Assembly: GCA_023055425.1 (NCBI GenBank)
Contig: JALGPY010000002.1
Span: 137,759,927 to 137,823,926, forward strand
Direction of reading: 5' to 3'
Source: Linanthus parryae
Taxonomy: Eukaryota > Streptophyta > Magnoliopsida > Ericales > Polemoniaceae
Length of the DNA: 64,000 nt
Below are positions 60,460-64,000 of this stretch, in pieces. Numbering within the stretch: the first letter of the stretch is position 1; the number at the start of each line of letters is the position of its first letter. The notes below the pieces were generated by a model. It was not told the origin of the DNA. It was given only the letters and a program-made list of their open reading frames with translations, and searched no databases. The position numbers and the translations under genes were made by a program.

Positions 60460-61428
60460 TTAAGACAGCTTTTCTCTCCACTTCTTCTTCTTCCACCATC
60501 GCTTCTCTTTTTGTCTCTTCTCAGGCGAGCATGCATAAGTCAATGGCAAGAAGAAAGAAAAGTTGTTAGCCGCCACATGCCTTGTTTTACCTTTCCTCTT
60601 CTTTTTCTTCTTCCAATTCTTCAAAATTACAGTCGAGGATTGGCCATTTGAATATAGCATCTCGAGTGGAACGGCTTCAACAATAAGTTCTGACTTTCCT
60701 GCTTCCTTCCCTAGCTCTTGTCTTGGAATCACGGGTGGCAAGTCATGTATTGCGTAAAATTGGGGTCTTTTCTCTTCCTCGTGCGATTCGCCCAATTTTA
60801 TGATCTCCAAGAGATATGGACTAGGTGGAGGAACTTCTTGATACATGTCCTTGCAAACATCTCCATGCAGTAATTCCTTAACTTCATGACTTTCTTCCTC
60901 AAATAAAATATCTTCAGTGGGCCATAAGCTTGCGATGTCCACACTCTCCCATTCATGCCATGGATCCGGAATTATGCGAGGCACAAGTTGTATAGGCTTC
61001 ACAATATCATCCCAATCTGAGTCTGAATCCGAGTCTGAAGCAGCCCGATGATCTATTACTTCACGATGAACAGCATTATAAACATAGACCTCCGGAGGTT
61101 CTTCGTCTTCCTCTTCGCACTCCTCAACTAAGTCAGGCATGATACTACTTGGCCCATCGTCATTATCTGCATATGCCAATGCACTCGAAAGTTTTGCCAA
61201 GTGTTGTCCCTTCAGCTGGAGAGTTTCATCCATCCTATTAAGCCCTTCCTCCATTCTGTCCATACTAGCTATCAACTGCTTCAATACTTCTTTAATATGC
61301 TCATCTTCTTGATTGCAAGGAGGAGGGGTGTATATATCTCCATAGGAGTAGTACGGTTGGTAGACTGGAGAATGCCCATAGTAATTCTGCCCCCACATGA
61401 TCACCAAGATACCTGCACAATTATTCAC
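60460..61428 (-). CDS. Single ORF of the non-autonomous element, 322 codons, unknown function
   Basis: Unbroken frame from ATG 61428, or more likely ATG 61398 (MWGQNYYGHSPVYQPYY), only 88-118 nt from the PBS. Layout: a Tyr/Pro-rich N-terminus; a predicted coiled coil at about residues 40-80 (IKEVLKQLIASMDRMEEGLN); a strongly acidic middle (ECEEEDEEPPEVYVYN, then SDSDSDSDWDD at about 133-143); Pro/Glu-rich motifs (PWHEWESVDIASLWP); and a very basic C-terminus (KKKKKRKGK, KRWWKKKKWREKLS). There is no CCHC knuckle, DSGA/DTG, YxDD or integrase motif. It holds the gag position, so it could be a diverged particle or RNA-binding protein, or a nuclear-targeting factor. I do not recognise a family. 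Confidence 0.75.
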   Translation of the reverse strand: MNNCAGILVIMWGQNYYGHSPVYQPYYSYGDIYTPPPCNQEDEHIKEVLKQLIASMDRMEEGLNRMDETLQLKGQHLAKLSSALAYADNDDGPSSIMPDLVEECEEEDEEPPEVYVYNAVHREVIDHRAASDSDSDSDWDDIVKPIQLVPRIIPDPWHEWESVDIASLWPTEDILFEEESHEVKELLHGDVCKDMYQEVPPPSPYLLEIIKLGESHEEEKRPQFYAIHDLPPVIPRQELGKEAGKSELIVEAVPLEMLYSNGQSSTVILKNWKKKKKRKGKTRHVAANNFSFFLPLTYACSPEKRQKEKRWWKKKKWREKLS

Positions 61429-61515
61429 TAGGAAGCAGGTGAAATCAACAAATAAATAAATAAAAGAAAAAATAAAATTCCCTAAAGTTAATAATTCTAA
61501 CTAATTCAACCGAAG

Positions 61516-61533
61516 TCCCCGGCAACGGCGCCA
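61516..61533 (-). other. Non-autonomous element primer-binding site (Asp tRNA)
   Basis: Minus-strand TGGCGCCGTTGCCGGGGA, identical to that of the Athila element. Confidence 0.93.
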
Positions 61534-61539
61534 AAAACT

Positions 61540-63390
61540 TGACACGATTCAACCGCAAGTGTACGGCTGTCGCGTGTAGTAATATCCGGTAATCCGGGTT
61601 TATCGAACCCAAAGGACTTGTCGTGAACTAATTAGTATGATTAACTTTATGTGGGCTAGCAATTGAGAGATTTTTCTGAACTAAATAATTAAAAAGACAA
61701 ATTAAGTATTTAAATATTAAGATTTAATATGGGAGAAACAACCAGGACACCTCGTTTGGGGGATTGCTAGGATTTTCTTGTTGACGACGTTCTATGATTT
61801 GTGAAACACAGACAAAATTCACTTTGCTAATCGAGCAATACTAACTCACCGAGTTACCAAGTGAGCATCCTATGCCTAGGTTAGATTAAAACCGAGTTAC
61901 CAAGTTCTAATTATCCCTAAACATGCATTAACGATGAATTCTACTCTAACGATCCCATTCGACGCAGCCGAGTTACCAAGCCTATGAACGGGTGATTGTT
62001 TGATTTTCCGGTTTAACAATGACCGAGTTACCAAATAATTGCAAACTAAGTTCTAGCTAACAAGACGTCTCCAATTAACTAGATAGGATGAAGATCACAA
62101 AAAAATCATAGCAAACGTAAAATCATCAATTAGGTTTATCAAAACATGAATCTCAATTCATAAAACGCATAATCAATGTGAAAACCCTAACCCCAAACTC
62201 GGGTCCTGATCTAAGAAGTTTAGCTACGCATATTCATGATCACAAATACAAGCGTTCGTGTGATCATGATCAAAAACAAAGAAAAGAAGGATAAAAGAGA
62301 TCAAACAAGATTTCCCAAGCTCCACGATGTGATCCAAGCTCCAAGTTGATGTCCCGTCCTTCAATAATGCGTCTCTCCTCTGAAAATATGACCTAATATG
62401 TCTAAAATATGTTCCCTAAGAGTCCCGGGTCAATTAGGAAAGTTTTAAGCATCGTTTCCTTAATTTTGGCCGCCTCTGCACAGTGTCTTCGTACGAAGAC
62501 TTTTCTCTTCGTAGGAAGAGTCTTCCTGCGAAGACATTTTCTCTTCGTAGGAAGGGTCTTCGTAGGAAGAGTGTTCGTACGAAGACTTTTTCTCTTCGTA
62601 GGAAGGTCTTCCCAGATAGATACTGCAAGCTGTTTTAGGAAGACTTTTTCAGCAACTCAAAATTTGGCTAAGTATAATCTCTTCGTACGAAGACAAATCT
62701 CTTCGTACGAAGAGAAGTCTGGGTCACCCAAAAACATCCTTTTTCGACTAATTTTCGATTCCTTGCCCGCGCCTTTGCTTCCTTAAGTATCTCCTCAACC
62801 TCGAGACTCCTTTTATGCTATAAAACATTCCCAAATTCCGGGGAACCCTTCATTCATCAATTTAACTCCTCGAAAGGCGTGTTTGGCATTTCCGGATGCT
62901 TTCGGCCGCGTTTTATCTCTTTGAGCATCCTTTTTGACATAACTTTTTCATCCGGATTCCGATAAATGTGATTTTCGCACCTTTGGATTCCTTTTGCGAC
63001 GTAGACTTCATCCATGTAGAGAAATTCCCGTTTTCCGAATCATTTTCTCGTTTTTCTCAATTATTGCCTAATATTTGGCGAAAACATCCAAAACGCGCCA
63101 AATTCGTCTTTTCTTCTATTCCGAAGCTCGTTTCTTCTCTCCACTTGATTCCCGCATACGTAATTCCTGTCAAACAACAACCTGAACACTACCGCGAAGA
63201 TCAAATGTGATAAATTATCAAAATCATAATGAAAACCATTAAGAAACGCCCGGATTGTGCATTAAAGCTCAAAAACATCCAAAAGTGCATTTTCTTCTCA
63301 AATTAGCACAAAATCCATCACTTTGCACCGAAACGCACACAAATAACAATGTGAAACGTACGTAGGATAACTCTTATTAAGGAGTTATCA
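61540..63390 (-). repeat. Non-autonomous element 5' LTR (1851 bp)
   Basis: Same ends as the 3' LTR. Differences seen by eye: A/T near 56105/61681, G/T near 56729/62293, C/T near 56834/62408, C/G near 56997/62573, two near 57216-57226/62796-62803, and A/C near 57606/63182. Confidence 0.95.
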
Positions 63391-63395
63391 AGTAC

Positions 63396-63892
63396 GTATG
63401 CGGAGGGCGGCTGACTCACTCCGGGCTGCGACCGCGCATGTGAGCACCCCAGGTTCCATGAAGATAATGAAACGATAAAACTGGCATATGCATGACCTAA
63501 ACATGATTATATTGAACTGTGATAGCATGCTGATGTGATACGTGTACCATGAAATAATACGTGCTTGGACTGTTGCCTTGATGTTCTCTACTGAGCTTGT
63601 AGTAAGCTCACCCCTAACATTTTACAGGTACAAGTTATGGTGCTGGTGACGGTTCAGTCCCTGAGTTGTCTTAGATGCTTGGAGTGCTAGTTTATCTGTA
63701 GCTTTTGAGACGAGTCTCAACTCGTTTTGTCTGTAACATAGTTGGGTTGGGAACCGTTGGTAGCTCTGACTACTCTGTAACATATTTCAGTTTGTGTAAT
63801 AAGAGTTTGAGTTGTTTAGTTCACCTCTTGTTCGATCAGTTCCTTTAGTTTTATTCCCAAAAAAAAAATCACCCCGGTTTACGGGCGTGACA
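63396..63892 (+). repeat. Tekay 3' LTR, right part
   Basis: Continues from 55963 after the nested element (GTATGCGGAGGGCGGC...) to GGGCGTGACA, matching 48855-49352. It is followed by the TSD TGCTT. Confidence 0.94.
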
Positions 63893-64000
63893 TGCTTGAT
63901 CAGCTTTTAGCTCTAAATTTGTTAGATCTCCCCGAATCAAAGTGACCCGAAGAGGCTACGAAAGTTAATGACCCGCGTTATTGCAAGTACCATCGTTTGG
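63893..64000 (+). pseudogene. Gag of the split gypsy element, continuation
   Basis: After the duplicated TGCTT the reading continues directly from 46896 (GML|DQLLALNLLDLPES), meets a TGA at 63944-63946 (CGA Arg lost by transition is likely) and continues PEEATKVNDPRYCKYHRL, a typical pre-protease segment, to the window edge. Confidence 0.8.

Larger units (their letters stand above)
55964..63390 (-). mobile_element. Non-autonomous Athila-related LTR element (7427 bp)
   Basis: Perfect TSD AGTAC (55959-55963 and 63391-63395) inside the Tekay LTR. Two 1851-bp LTRs with TG...CA ends, an Asp-tRNA PBS, a PPT and one ORF of 322 codons. No gag core, protease, RT, RNase H or integrase is present. LTR termini, PBS, 3' non-coding region and post-ORF block all match the Athila element at 29371-42839, so it is best read as a large non-autonomous derivative mobilised in trans by an Athila relative. 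I count about seven differences between its LTRs (roughly 0.4%), making it the youngest datable insertion here. Confidence 0.93.

Noticed and set aside
63396..63892. Short LTR piece considered as a separate solo LTR
   Set aside because: It continues the interrupted Tekay LTR exactly at the AGTAC duplication.

Overview
The window is plant nuclear DNA, most likely from a eudicot. It is almost entirely LTR retrotransposons stacked inside one another. The plant assignment rests on several signals: Copia elements of Angela/Tork, Ale/Retrofit and SIRE type; Ty3/gypsy elements of Athila and Tekay (chromovirus) type; primer-binding sites matching initiator-Met and Asp tRNAs; and extra reading frames after pol in the SIRE and Athila elements. 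I see no bacterial genes, rRNA, tRNA genes or CRISPR arrays. The only possible host coding sequence is one short exon at about 5443-5560.

Layout. (1) 1-5402: minus-strand Angela-type Copia element, cut by the left edge. It has an unbroken gag-pol frame (1-2292), a long leader, a PBS and its 5' LTR (3970-5402). (2) 5403-7274: single-copy-looking DNA with the putative exon, an intron-like T-rich stretch, a chromovirus LTR relic and a MITE-like end. (3) 7275 to about 44460: an older, decayed minus-strand Angela element (Angela-2), split into three pieces by insertions. The first insertion is an Ale/Retrofit element (10376-28930, plus), which itself holds a SIRE element (12794-26314, minus). The second is an Athila element (29371-42839, minus; TSD ACCTC). 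(4) About 44461-64000: the 5' part of a plus-strand Ty3/gypsy element. Its gag is interrupted by a Tekay chromovirus (46897-63892, plus; TSD TGCTT). The right LTR of that chromovirus is interrupted by a 7.4 kb non-autonomous Athila relative (55964-63390, minus; TSD AGTAC) whose two 1851-bp LTRs are nearly identical.

The genes form retroelement replication cassettes: gag (particle), protease, integrase, reverse transcriptase and RNase H, in Copia order (PR-INT-RT-RH) or gypsy order (PR-RT-RH-INT). Most are broken by single stops or frameshifts. Many stops look like C-to-T or G-to-A transitions, as expected of methylated silenced DNA. Exceptions are the Angela-1 gag-pol (open to the window edge, catalytic D,D-35-E present) and the single ORF of the non-autonomous element, both unbroken.

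The most unusual signals are these. The non-autonomous Athila relative has an intact ORF of no recognised family and a conserved block exactly 7 nt after its stop, which the autonomous Athila repeats at the end of its integrase frame. One SIRE LTR carries a five-fold ~845-bp tandem amplification. A perfect 16-bp palindrome (TTTCAAGGCCTTGAAA) is scattered through coding and non-coding parts of SIRE. Clustered hairpins (core GTCTTCGTACGAAGAC) occur in the Athila-type LTRs. A relocated LTR-like segment with a TATA box lies just upstream of the Athila extra ORF.
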